Source: an uncultured Prevotellaceae bacterium
GTDB taxonomy: Bacteria; Bacteroidota; Bacteroidia; Bacteroidales; Bacteroidaceae
Assembly (NCBI GenBank): GCA_902771445.1
Contig: CACXXD010000012.1
Location: 1 to 33,208 of the forward strand
Reading direction: 5' to 3'
DNA length: 33,208 nt
Shown: positions 8,497-16,283 of the stretch, in pieces
Layout: the number at the start of each line of letters is the position of its first letter
Numbering within the stretch: position 1 is the first letter of the stretch
Made by a program: the position numbers and the translations under genes
Notes under the pieces: model-generated
Told to the model about the DNA's origin: nothing
The model's input: only the letters and a program-made list of their open reading frames with translations
Databases searched by the model: none

Positions 8497-8545
8497 GACT
8501 GAAGACTGTAGACTATAGACTGTAGACTGAAGACTATAGACTTTA
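8497..8545. repeat. Heptanucleotide array, 7 units
   Basis: Seven back-to-back 7-bp units of the form GACTNWA (gactgaa, gactgta, gactata, gactgta, gactgaa, gactata, gacttta) lie about 65-115 bp upstream of the FNT promoter box. No reading frame spans them. Confidence 0.85.
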
Positions 8546-8568
8546 GAGTGTTTTGAGTTTAGACTTGA

Positions 8569-8691
8569 ATCATGGTGGGTTTAAAGCCAAATCATGGTGA
8601 GTTTTAAGTCATATCATGACGTGATTTAAGTCATATCTCAGCATGATATGACTTTAAACCCAGTTTGATTTGGCTTTAAACCCAACTTGAT
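8569..8691. repeat. Palindromic intergenic element, copy A
   Basis: Two 49-bp arms (8569-8617 and 8643-8691) are imperfect inverted repeats, about 41 of 49 positions pairing by eye, separated by 25 bp. The core motif GGGTTTAAAGCCAAATC recurs, with its complement on the right arm. Bases 8569-8677 align without gaps to 20608-20716 (95 of 109 identical by hand count). The element begins 26 nt after the stop of the BtuG-like gene. The remainder of the 8408-8717 gap holds the heptamer array and the FNT promoter. Confidence 0.92.
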
Positions 8692-8717
8692 CTAATATCA
8701 ATCACAAAACTGCCCAC

Positions 8718-10712
8718 TCAATCGTCTGCATGCAAGTCCTCGGCACCTGTTATTTCGGTTGAGGTGTCGCCTATCCAGCCACATTGTTGCAACTGGGCGG
8801 AGTAGACGCGGATGAAGTCGATGTGGGTGAGACCGACGGGACGACGATGCTGGTCGACCGCCCATGCGATGTCGAAACTGCAGCCCTCGCGGTTGGTGTT
8901 GGGATAGTTGTCGGCATAGCCATAGCGCAGGGTGCTCAGCAGCCAGTAGCTCTGACCGTCCTTGCCCTCGTCGTGAGCATTGGCTGGGAGCAGCGTTCCC
9001 CTGAAAGTCAGCTCGTCGCCCAACCAGAGCGGATAGTACTCCTGCGTGTGATAGCCGTTGCGCTCAACGAACCCCTGTCGGCCACGGTTGTCATGCCACG
9101 GCACGTTCTGCATCGGACTGCGCTGATAGGTCAGCTCGTAGTCGTAAATCACCTTGCCCACGCTATCAATGTCGGCTGAACCGCTCAGCTCATACCACAC
9201 ATCATCGGGCTGGCCGTTGCCGTTGGTGTCCTGACTCACCATGACTATGCCCGGCTCGCTGTTGCCGTTGTAGGCATTGCCCCAGACGGCAAAGTCACGC
9301 TCGCCGCTCATGTTCTTCACCGAATGGTCGAAGTGGAAGGTGATGTAGCCGCCCCAGCTGCCCAGCGTCACCATGCCGCCCCTGCCGCCAGCCAGTCGCT
9401 CGCTGCACTTCCTGGCCATGCTCGCCGGTGTGTCGGCGGCTGTGGCTGCGGGCAACTCGTTGACAAACTGGCCTGGTGCAGGTACATACTCGTCGACCGC
9501 CTGGATATATTTGCTATAGGCCGATGAATCCGACTTCGATGTCTCTTTCCCACCGATGGAACCGACATTTTTCGGCAGAAACACCGCATGACCGGGTATG
9601 TCGCCCGTCGGTGTCTGCCAGAGGAAGTGCCCGTCGCGGTCGAAGCAGAGCAACAGGCCCGACGATACGTAGTTGGTGGCATCCATCACGTAGATATGTC
9701 CCGTCTCAGGATGCACGGCCAGTCCGTAGGGTGTCTCGATGGAGTAGTCGGCTGACGGCTTGAGCAGCTGTCGGCTGACGATGGCATGCGTGCGAATGTC
9801 TATGACACCCGTCTCGTAGCTATGGCCGACAGTGGCCAGAAAGCAGAGCGAGTCGCCCCTGAAGGCCATGTCGCTCACGGGCAGATTTATCTGCTCGGCA
9901 ACCTTGTCATCGTCGAGCACGAAGAGCCGTGCCGGCTGACTACCGTCGCCCTCGATGCCCCGACTGGTCACCCACAGCTGTCCGTATCGGTCGGCCCGCA
10001 GACGGAACAGGTTGGGAGCCACCTCCATCTTGCGCTCCTCACGGAACGTCTGTAGGTCTATCACGCTCACCGTTGTGTCATATCCGTTGCCCGTCGCCCC
10101 ATGATAGCCTCCGCTGTTGGCCACATAGAGTTTCTTGCCGAAAACGGCCATTTCATCGGGCTGGTAGCCCACGTCGATGCGTCCGACCACGCGGAGCGAG
10201 GCCGTGTCGACCTTATAGACCGAGCCGAGGCGGTCCCACTCGCTCAGTCCGCCGCCCACGTAGCTCGACACATAGGCAAAGCCTTCGTGGAAAGCCAGGT
10301 AGCGGCAGTTGGGAATGTCGACATGTCCCAGCGACCGCGCCGTGCGTGCGTCGCACACCTCCACCTTGTTCGAGCAGTTGATGACGAGCCAGAGGCGCGA
10401 ACCATAGATTTTCACGTCGTTGCCAACGTCGCCCAGTTCCTTCACCTGAGCGGGATTGCGCGAAGGGAAGATGTTCTTCTGATACTGCCCGGTAGAGAAG
10501 TCCAGGTAGTCGAGCGTGGCTTTGTTGGCCCCCATGTTGCCCTCGCAGAGCACGTAGAGCCCGGCATAGCTGGAGCTGAGCGACAGTCCTGTGTCGGTGG
10601 TGGTGGGCATCACAATATCGTCGTCGGTACGGCAGGCTGAGAGCATGAGCGTCAGCACAGCCGCAAGGAGCAAGACGGCGCGGTGGCGTGTAGAGGGATT
10701 CGTTGCGTTCAT
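8718..10712 (-). CDS. BtuG-like beta-propeller lipoprotein with extra C-terminal domain
   Basis: This 664-residue lipoprotein (lipobox LSAC, Cys27) follows the BtuB-like receptor by 15 bp under a cobalamin riboswitch. Residues about 45-390 show repeated YVANSGG/VSVIDL/YVMD blade motifs of a YncE/DUF5074-type beta-propeller, like BtuG, the surface protein that captures cobalamin and passes it to BtuB in Bacteroides. Residues about 410-664 form a second domain (GGYITFHFDHS, an Asp/Asn-rich DTNGNGQPDD calcium-loop-like motif, GYADNYPN, GWIGDTSTEITGAEDLH) found in Bacteroidetes surface proteins. Described BtuG proteins are, from memory, propeller-only, so this is longer than usual. Cobalamin binding is inferred from fold and operon, not shown. 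Confidence 0.8.
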   Translation of the reverse strand: MNATNPSTRHRAVLLLAAVLTLMLSACRTDDDIVMPTTTDTGLSLSSSYAGLYVLCEGNMGANKATLDYLDFSTGQYQKNIFPSRNPAQVKELGDVGNDVKIYGSRLWLVINCSNKVEVCDARTARSLGHVDIPNCRYLAFHEGFAYVSSYVGGGLSEWDRLGSVYKVDTASLRVVGRIDVGYQPDEMAVFGKKLYVANSGGYHGATGNGYDTTVSVIDLQTFREERKMEVAPNLFRLRADRYGQLWVTSRGIEGDGSQPARLFVLDDDKVAEQINLPVSDMAFRGDSLCFLATVGHSYETGVIDIRTHAIVSRQLLKPSADYSIETPYGLAVHPETGHIYVMDATNYVSSGLLLCFDRDGHFLWQTPTGDIPGHAVFLPKNVGSIGGKETSKSDSSAYSKYIQAVDEYVPAPGQFVNELPAATAADTPASMARKCSERLAGGRGGMVTLGSWGGYITFHFDHSVKNMSGERDFAVWGNAYNGNSEPGIVMVSQDTNGNGQPDDVWYELSGSADIDSVGKVIYDYELTYQRSPMQNVPWHDNRGRQGFVERNGYHTQEYYPLWLGDELTFRGTLLPANAHDEGKDGQSYWLLSTLRYGYADNYPNTNREGCSFDIAWAVDQHRRPVGLTHIDFIRVYSAQLQQCGWIGDTSTEITGAEDLHADD

Positions 10713-10727
10713 GAATGGTGTTATGTT

Positions 10728-12752
10728 CTATAGTCGCACTTCCACACCGATGGCGAAGTTGCGTCCCGGCATGGGATAGTTGGCAATGACGTCGTACTGC
10801 TGGTTGAGCAGATTGTTCACTTCGAGCGAAGCACGCAGCGAGCAGTGGCGCAGCCGGAAGGTGTAGGCCGCCGACAGGTCGCTGGTGTACCAAGGTTGCA
10901 TGTAGTTGTACTGCGTGTTCTCCTGTGCATTCCAGCGTTCGCCCGTGTAGATGAAGCTGTAGTTGAGCGACAGGTCGCGCCAGTCGGCCCCCAGGATGAG
11001 CGAGCCCGAATGGTGCGGTATGTAGGGAATCTGATGGCGGTAGTAGGGCTTGTGACGGTCGGTGACGTCGATGGCACGCTGACAGGTGTACTGTGCTCGC
11101 AGGGTAGTGATGAGTTCGCGTCGGCTGCCCAACAGCGGTCCCGACACCGAAGCCACCACATCGAGGCCTCGAATGTCCACTTCGCCCAGGTTGAGCATGG
11201 TCCAGCGGAACTGCTGTCCCTTGGGATAGGCAATAATCTTGTCGTGCACCTTGTTATAATAGAGGTCGGCCTGAAGAGAGAAGTGAGCGGAGGGGCCGAA
11301 ATGCTTATTGGCCAGCAGGCCCACGTCGAACTGAGTGGCTCGTTCGGGACGCAGCTGGGCATTGCCCAGATTGGTGTAGTAAAGGTCATTGAAAGTGGGC
11401 ATACGAAAGCTTTGCTTCGCGTATGCCCTTAGCGACAGCCACTTGCCCTTAAAAGGATAGACGTTGGCAAACAGAGCGGGCGTGAGTTGACTGTCTGTGT
11501 TTCGTTCGTTGTTCAGTTGTGTGTGGTCTTTGACGAGCATGCCCACCAGTGAGGCCTGCACCTTCAGCCGATGAAGGTCGAGGGCCGTGGCCACTGAGAG
11601 CGTATGGGTGCGCCGCGTGGGACGCGCAAAGCGATAGGTCGTGGCATCGAGCTTGTTCCACCTGAAGTCGTAGCTGAGCGAGGCACTCCAGCCGGGCAGC
11701 ATCTCGACCACGTTGGCCGTGGAAAGATATAGCTCCTGCTGACGGTAGATGTTGTCGACGGGCAGCACCGTGGTGTCGCGGTTGGCATAGTGGGTGCGAT
11801 AGAAGCCATACTTGGCCAGCCAGCGCGTGCTGAACCGTTCGCCTATCGACTTCTGCCATGAGGCCTGCCCGAAGGTGTTCAGGTCTTGCTGGCGCTCGCC
11901 CCTGCTCCATACGTTGTTGACGATGGCCCCGGGAATGCCCCGGTCGGAGTTGTAGACGTAGCCCTTCAGCTGCCACTGCCCTTGATTGAGCATGCCGTGC
12001 AGGTTGAGTTCGGCCCGCTCAGCGTGAATGTCGCCATTCTGCCTGACGGCTGTTGTGTCCCAAGCCACGGTGCCGTCGAGGTTCTTCCTTCGGTAGCGGA
12101 ACTTGTAGCGCCCGCTGGCCGTCATCACCTCGGCATTGGTGCTCAGACTGACGTCGGCAGAGAGCCGCTGCTCCCAGAGCACCGAAGCACGGAAGAGGTC
12201 GCTCGCCCCATACTTGGCTCGCACCTTCAGGTTGGTCTGTCGCCCCACCTCAAAGCGCGGCATGCGCGTTCGGATGTAGACCGACGAAGCCGATGCGAAA
12301 TCGCTGGCCGCCTGGAAGATGGCACTCTTCTGACCGTTGTAGAGGGTCACCTCCTCGATGTTGTCGAGCGAGAGCTGTCCCAGGTCGGTCTGCCCGTTCT
12401 GCGCGTTGCCCAGCACGATGCCGTCGTAGCTCACGGCCAGGTGGTTGGTACCCATCGAGCGCACGTCGACCGTCTTCACACCGCCCACACCGCCGTAGTC
12501 CTTCAGCTGCACGCCCGAGAAATAGCGCATGGCGTCGGCCACACTGTGGGCCGACAGGCGCTGTAGCTGCTCTTCCTTGAGCTGCTGCGAGGGAATGACC
12601 TCGCGGAACGTGAGTTTCGACGTGACCACCACCTCACTGACATGCTGCAACGAGTCCATGCGACCGGTCGGCTTTGTGCCTTCGTGTTGCGACCACAGCG
12701 CAACGGCGGGGACTGCTGCACACCATAGTGCCACGAGCAGGCGTTTCGTCAT
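10728..12752 (-). CDS. btuB: TonB-dependent vitamin B12 receptor
   Basis: This 674-residue outer-membrane receptor imports corrinoids using TonB energy. After the signal peptide, EVVVTSKLTFREVIPSQQL is the TonB-box/plug start. The plug contains SVADAMRYFSGVQLKDYGG, DVRSMGTNHLAVSYDG and IEEVTLYNGQ. The C-terminus ends in aromatic-rich strands (NFAIGVEVRL), as in beta-barrels. There is no N-terminal carboxypeptidase-like domain, so it is not a SusC. The open frame runs back to 12914 but the ATG at 12752 (MTKRLLVALW) begins a proper signal peptide, and the upstream part overlaps the riboswitch. Expression should fall when cobalamin binds the leader RNA. Confidence 0.92.
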   Translation of the reverse strand: MTKRLLVALWCAAVPAVALWSQHEGTKPTGRMDSLQHVSEVVVTSKLTFREVIPSQQLKEEQLQRLSAHSVADAMRYFSGVQLKDYGGVGGVKTVDVRSMGTNHLAVSYDGIVLGNAQNGQTDLGQLSLDNIEEVTLYNGQKSAIFQAASDFASASSVYIRTRMPRFEVGRQTNLKVRAKYGASDLFRASVLWEQRLSADVSLSTNAEVMTASGRYKFRYRRKNLDGTVAWDTTAVRQNGDIHAERAELNLHGMLNQGQWQLKGYVYNSDRGIPGAIVNNVWSRGERQQDLNTFGQASWQKSIGERFSTRWLAKYGFYRTHYANRDTTVLPVDNIYRQQELYLSTANVVEMLPGWSASLSYDFRWNKLDATTYRFARPTRRTHTLSVATALDLHRLKVQASLVGMLVKDHTQLNNERNTDSQLTPALFANVYPFKGKWLSLRAYAKQSFRMPTFNDLYYTNLGNAQLRPERATQFDVGLLANKHFGPSAHFSLQADLYYNKVHDKIIAYPKGQQFRWTMLNLGEVDIRGLDVVASVSGPLLGSRRELITTLRAQYTCQRAIDVTDRHKPYYRHQIPYIPHHSGSLILGADWRDLSLNYSFIYTGERWNAQENTQYNYMQPWYTSDLSAAYTFRLRHCSLRASLEVNNLLNQQYDVIANYPMPGRNFAIGVEVRL

Positions 12753-12783
12753 GCTTCTTCTTATCCTATCTTTTTGCTTACGG

Positions 12784-12816
12784 CTCCTGCGCCCTAACCC
12801 CAGAGGCGCACAGGAG
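12784..12816 (-). promoter_or_regulatory. Probable expression-platform hairpin of the B12 riboswitch
   Basis: Minus-strand ctcctgtgcgcc pairs with ggcgcaggag just downstream of the B12 box and about 30 nt before the btuB start codon. It is not followed by a U-tract, so control of translation is more likely than intrinsic termination. Confidence 0.55.
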
Positions 12817-12985
12817 AATCTTCGATCGCGGCAGGTCTTCTGACTTGTTGCCCGGCCCAAGCGTCTTCCCGAAAATCTCAGTGACTTTGTTGCTTGTGCC
12901 GCAGAAAAGGACAACTTACAGCTGCGGGACAGTCGGGGAGTTGCACCCCAGTTCCCATTTTAATCGGTCATCGAACCACGATTAC
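12817..12985 (-). ncRNA. Cobalamin riboswitch aptamer
   Basis: On the minus strand, the conserved blocks of the adenosylcobalamin-type aptamer occur in order: AAAATGGGAA, GGTGCAACTCC, GACTGTCCCGCAGCTGTAA, CACTGAGA, GGGAAG, and the B12 box GTCAGAAGACCTGCC at 12844-12830. It lies between a good promoter and the btuB start codon. Bounds are approximate. Confidence 0.96.
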
Positions 12986-12990
12986 GGTTG

Positions 12991-13021
12991 CAAAGATAAA
13001 CAGAAAAACCGAAACGACCAA
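12991..13021 (-). promoter_or_regulatory. Promoter of the B12 operon
   Basis: Minus-strand TATCTTTG (12998-12991) matches the -7 box. TTG at 13021-13019 lies 20 bp upstream as a -33 element. Transcription would start at the edge of the riboswitch aptamer, giving a leader of about 230 nt. Confidence 0.68.
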
Positions 13022-13081
13022 TAATCTGTATTAAATTATAGCTAAAATTTTATAATTTATAGCTATTTGAAAAGTATTTAG

Positions 13082-13089
13082 TATCTTTG
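13082..13089 (+). promoter_or_regulatory. Promoter -7 box for ptb-buk
   Basis: TATCTTTG matches TAnnTTTG, 37 bp before the ptb start codon. The sequence just upstream (13030-13080) is very AT-rich. Confidence 0.6.
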
Positions 13090-13126
13090 CAACCTGACTG
13101 AAAACAAAATCTACAATATCAACGCA

Positions 13127-14023
13127 ATGGAAACAATACGCAACTTTGACGAACTGATTGAACATCTGAGACAGCGCGAAGGCATGCGCCGCGTGGCTGT
13201 GGTGTGTCCCTACGACGAATCGACGCAGGGGGCTGTTGAAAACGCACTGAAGGCCGGCTTCATCGAGGCCATCCTCGTGGGCGACACCGAGAAAATAGGG
13301 ACGCGCTTCAGCGACTATGCCGAAAGGGTGTCGTATGTAGAGACTGCCGACCCCGACGAGGCTGCCGCCAAGGCGGTGGCTATGGCTCGCGAGGGCAAGG
13401 CCGACATTGTGATGAAGGGACTGGTGAACACCGACAATCTGCTGCGGGCGGTGCTGAACAAGGAGACGGGCATCCTGCCGAAGGGCAACGTGCTGACCCA
13501 CCTGACGTGCGCACAGATTGCGGGCTACGACAAGCTCATCTACTGTACCGACGTGGCCGTCATTCCGCATCCCACTGCCGAACAGCGCGAACAGCAGCTG
13601 CGCTATGTGCTGCAACTGGCTCGCTCGATGGGTGTCGAGGAGCCTCGCGTGGGACTCATCAACTGCACGGAGAAGGTGAACGAGAAGCACTTCCCCTTCA
13701 CCGTGGAGTACAAGCAACTGATAGAGAAGGCCGTGGCCGGCGAGTTCGGGCGATGCATCGTCGACGGGCCGCTCGACCTGAAGACGTGCTTCTCGCCTGC
13801 CGCCCTGCACAAGAAGGGCATCGAATCGCCGCTCGAAGGACATGCCGACGCCATCATCTTCCCCGACATTCAGGCCGGCAACGTGTTCTACAAGACCATC
13901 ACTTGCTTCTGTCAGGCACAGACGGCTGGCATTCTGAGCGGACCGCAGGTGCCTGTGGTGCTACCATCGCGTGGCGACAGTCCTGAAAATAAGTTCTACT
14001 CATTGGCACTGGCCGCTCTCTAA
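13127..14023 (+). CDS. ptb: Phosphate butyryltransferase-type phosphotransacylase
   Basis: This 298-residue enzyme of the phosphate acetyl/butyryltransferase family exchanges CoA on an acyl-CoA for phosphate. Length is typical of Ptb and shorter than most Pta enzymes. Family segments include ADIVMKGLVNTDNLLRAVLNK, THLTCAQI (near residue 125), and NVFYKTITCF with a small-residue-rich end. It is followed after only 6 bp by an acyl kinase of the butyrate kinase family, the classical ptb-buk arrangement, so the pair would convert butyryl-CoA or a branched acyl-CoA to free acid with ATP formation. Chain-length preference cannot be read from the sequence. Confidence 0.9.
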   Translation: METIRNFDELIEHLRQREGMRRVAVVCPYDESTQGAVENALKAGFIEAILVGDTEKIGTRFSDYAERVSYVETADPDEAAAKAVAMAREGKADIVMKGLVNTDNLLRAVLNKETGILPKGNVLTHLTCAQIAGYDKLIYCTDVAVIPHPTAEQREQQLRYVLQLARSMGVEEPRVGLINCTEKVNEKHFPFTVEYKQLIEKAVAGEFGRCIVDGPLDLKTCFSPAALHKKGIESPLEGHADAIIFPDIQAGNVFYKTITCFCQAQTAGILSGPQVPVVLPSRGDSPENKFYSLALAAL

Positions 14024-14029
14024 AAATCT

Positions 14030-15097
14030 ATGCTGATACTTGTCATTAATCCCGGCTCAACCTCGACCAAGATGGCGGTCTACGAGGACGAGAAGCCGCT
14101 GGTGCTCAGAAACATATCGCACACACAGGAAGAGCTGTCGCAGTTCGACGACGTGATTGAACAGCACGAATACCGCAAGCAACTGGTGCTCGACGAGCTG
14201 GAGCGCGTGGGTGTGCCACTTGAGTTCGATGCCGTCATAGGGCGCGGCGGACTGGTAAAGCCGATTGAGGGCGGTGTGTATGAAATCAATCAGGCCATGC
14301 TCGACGATACCTACAGCGGCATAGCCATGCACAACCATGCCTGCAACCTGGGGTGCCTCATTGCCCACGACATTGCCAGCACCATTCCGGGCTGTCGGTC
14401 GTTCATTGCCGATCCCGGCGTGGTCGACGAGCTGAACGACTATGCCCGCATCAGCGGTTCGCCGCTCATGGGGCGCATCTGCATCTGGCACGCACTCAAC
14501 CAGCGTGCCATCGCCCGTCGCTATGCCAGCGGAATAGGCAAGCGGTATGAAGACCTGAACCTCATCATCTGCCACATGGGCGGCGGCATCAGCGTGGCGG
14601 CTCACGACCACGGCAAGGCCGTCGATGCCAACAATGCGCTGGACGGCGAAGGGCCGTTCTCGCCCGAAAGAGCCGGCAGTCTGCCTGCGGTCGACCTCAT
14701 CCGTCTCTGCTTCAGCGGAAAATATAACGAGAAACAGTTGCTGAAACGCATTGCAGGCAAGGCCGGACTGAACGCGCATCTGGGTACAGCCGACGTGCGC
14801 GAGATTCTGCGCCGCATCGAGGATGGCGACACGCGGGCCGAGCTGATCCTGAATGCCATGATCTATCATGTGGCGAAGAACATCTGCGGACTGGGTGCGG
14901 TGCTCTTCGGCAAGGTCGATGCCATCCTGCTCACAGGCGGTCTGGCCCGTTCCGAATACATCATCAGTCGTTTGCGCCAGCGCATCGAGTTCCTCGCCCC
15001 CGTCTATTGTTTCCCCGGCGAAGACGAGATGGAGGCCCTGGCTCTCAATGCCCTCGCCGTGCTGCGCAAGCAGCGGGAAGTAAAGGTCTACGACTAA
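14030..15097 (+). CDS. buk: Butyrate kinase-type acyl kinase
   Basis: This 355-residue member of the acetokinase family has the length and motifs of butyrate kinase. N-P-G-S-T-S-T-K at residues 7-14 is the first phosphate-binding loop. ICHMGGGISVAAHDHGKAVD near residue 182 is the second, and ILLTGGLARS near residue 301 is the adenosine region. It would produce the acid and ATP from the acyl phosphate made by the upstream Ptb, in the cytosol. It ends directly before an intrinsic terminator. No other butyrate-pathway gene (crotonase, butyryl-CoA dehydrogenase) is in this window, so an isobutyrate/isovalerate role from amino-acid catabolism is an alternative. Confidence 0.92.
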   Translation: MLILVINPGSTSTKMAVYEDEKPLVLRNISHTQEELSQFDDVIEQHEYRKQLVLDELERVGVPLEFDAVIGRGGLVKPIEGGVYEINQAMLDDTYSGIAMHNHACNLGCLIAHDIASTIPGCRSFIADPGVVDELNDYARISGSPLMGRICIWHALNQRAIARRYASGIGKRYEDLNLIICHMGGGISVAAHDHGKAVDANNALDGEGPFSPERAGSLPAVDLIRLCFSGKYNEKQLLKRIAGKAGLNAHLGTADVREILRRIEDGDTRAELILNAMIYHVAKNICGLGAVLFGKVDAILLTGGLARSEYIISRLRQRIEFLAPVYCFPGEDEMEALALNALAVLRKQREVKVYD

Positions 15098-15099
15098 CG

Positions 15100-15130
15100 A
15101 AAAAAGGGAGCCAACACGGCTCCCTTTTTT
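15100..15130. terminator. Intrinsic terminator after buk
   Basis: A 13-bp perfect stem (aaaaaagggagcc with ggctccctttttt), 5-nt loop AACAC, and a T-tract. Its symmetry allows it to act also for the convergent GH43 gene, although that gene ends 62 bp further on. Confidence 0.93.
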
Positions 15131-15192
15131 GTTTTCTCTGTCAGTCCAACCAATCCCAGTCAGTCCCAACAAATCTCATTCACTCCCGGCAA

Positions 15193-16191
15193 TCAGTTCG
15201 TCGGTGTCACCGGCTTGATTCTTCCGTCCTTCTCAAACTCCATCGGGTCGATGCACACTTCGCGATGGAAGCCGGGGCCGTCTTTCTTGTCGAGATAGGC
15301 AGGGTTGATGCGATGATAGACGATGTACCACTTGTCCTTTCCGGGAATCTGGAGCACCGAGTTGTGGGCCGTTCCGTAGATTTTCTGGTCGGGACGCTGC
15401 TGCAGGATGATGGGGTCTTTGGCCACTTCGATAGGGCCGAGGGGCGACTTCGACGTGCCGTAGGCCACGTGGTAGTTGGGCGAACCCGTATCGTCGACAC
15501 TCCACAGGAAGTAGTAGATGCCGTTGCGCTTGAACACGTATGGTGCCTCGCGATAGGCATAGTCCTTCAGCGAACCGCCTCTTGGGGTCATCAGCACGAT
15601 GGTGGTCGTGTCGATAGAGGTCATGTCGTCGTTCAGCTTTGCTCCGGCCATGTAGCCGTTGCCCCAGTAGAGATAGCTCTGGCCGTCCTCGTCGGTAAAC
15701 ACGTCGACATCAATCTGCTGACCGTTCTTCTGTCCTTTGGGGCGCTGGTCGACGATGGGACGGCCAAAGTCCTTGAACGGCCCCGTGGGACTGTCGCTCA
15801 CGGCCACGCCGATAGCCTTGCGCTCGCCCTGGTCGGCACTGAAGTAGAAATAGAACTTGCCGTTCTTCTTCTCGATGGCCGGAGCCCAGGCATTGCCTTT
15901 GTTGCGAGCCCACTGCGTGTCCTTCAGCACATCGAGTATGATGCCTTCGTAGCGCCACTGCTTCAGATCCTTCGACGAATAGCAGGTGAAGTAATAGCCA
16001 CCCCAGCCCGGCGCACCGTCGGTGGTGGAATAGATGTAGTAACGTCCGCCGTCGGCCAGCACCTCCGGGTCGGCATGCATCTCTGGCAGAATGGGGTTCT
16101 TGGTCGTGCCTACTGCCGTGGCAGGGCGCTGTGCTGTTGCACCAATGCTGATCAGTGTCAACAGGGAGAGAAACAGTTTTTTCATATTCAT
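15193..16191 (-). CDS. Secreted GH43 family glycosidase
   Basis: This 332-residue protein has a signal peptide (MKKLFLSLLTLISIGATAQ) and a five-bladed propeller of GH43 type, enzymes that cleave alpha-arabinosides or beta-xylosides. Candidate catalytic residues are D41 (HADPEV, base), D161 (QIDVDVF, pKa modulator) and E215 (YREAPYVF, acid). GTAHNS near residue 283 supplies the conserved His of the active site. There is no added binding domain or lipobox, so it is probably periplasmic. Start may be M1 or M3. It lies 92 bp downstream of the LruC lipoprotein gene on the same strand; no promoter box is visible in the gap. Confidence 0.87.
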   Translation of the reverse strand: MNMKKLFLSLLTLISIGATAQRPATAVGTTKNPILPEMHADPEVLADGGRYYIYSTTDGAPGWGGYYFTCYSSKDLKQWRYEGIILDVLKDTQWARNKGNAWAPAIEKKNGKFYFYFSADQGERKAIGVAVSDSPTGPFKDFGRPIVDQRPKGQKNGQQIDVDVFTDEDGQSYLYWGNGYMAGAKLNDDMTSIDTTTIVLMTPRGGSLKDYAYREAPYVFKRNGIYYFLWSVDDTGSPNYHVAYGTSKSPLGPIEVAKDPIILQQRPDQKIYGTAHNSVLQIPGKDKWYIVYHRINPAYLDKKDGPGFHREVCIDPMEFEKDGRIKPVTPTN

Positions 16192-16283
16192 GCTATTGGT
16201 TTAGTTATGTCGGGAAAATTAGTTTTAGAGGTGGGGTCTGTAACTTTCATTCATGTTAACTGTCATGCAAATACCCATTCATC

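Noticed and set aside
8569..8691. Element A as a simple intrinsic terminator for the B12 operon
   Set aside because: There is no T-tract after either arm, and its 49-bp arms with a 25-bp centre are much larger than a terminator hairpin. A different 3'-end role remains possible.
12753..12914. Longer btuB start at 12914
   Set aside because: This stretch is the riboswitch; translating it gives an Arg-rich sequence before a proper signal peptide.
13031..13843. Minus-strand open frame of 270 codons opposite ptb
   Set aside because: It is a mirror of a well-identified gene; the translation has no domain features and it would run into the ptb promoter.
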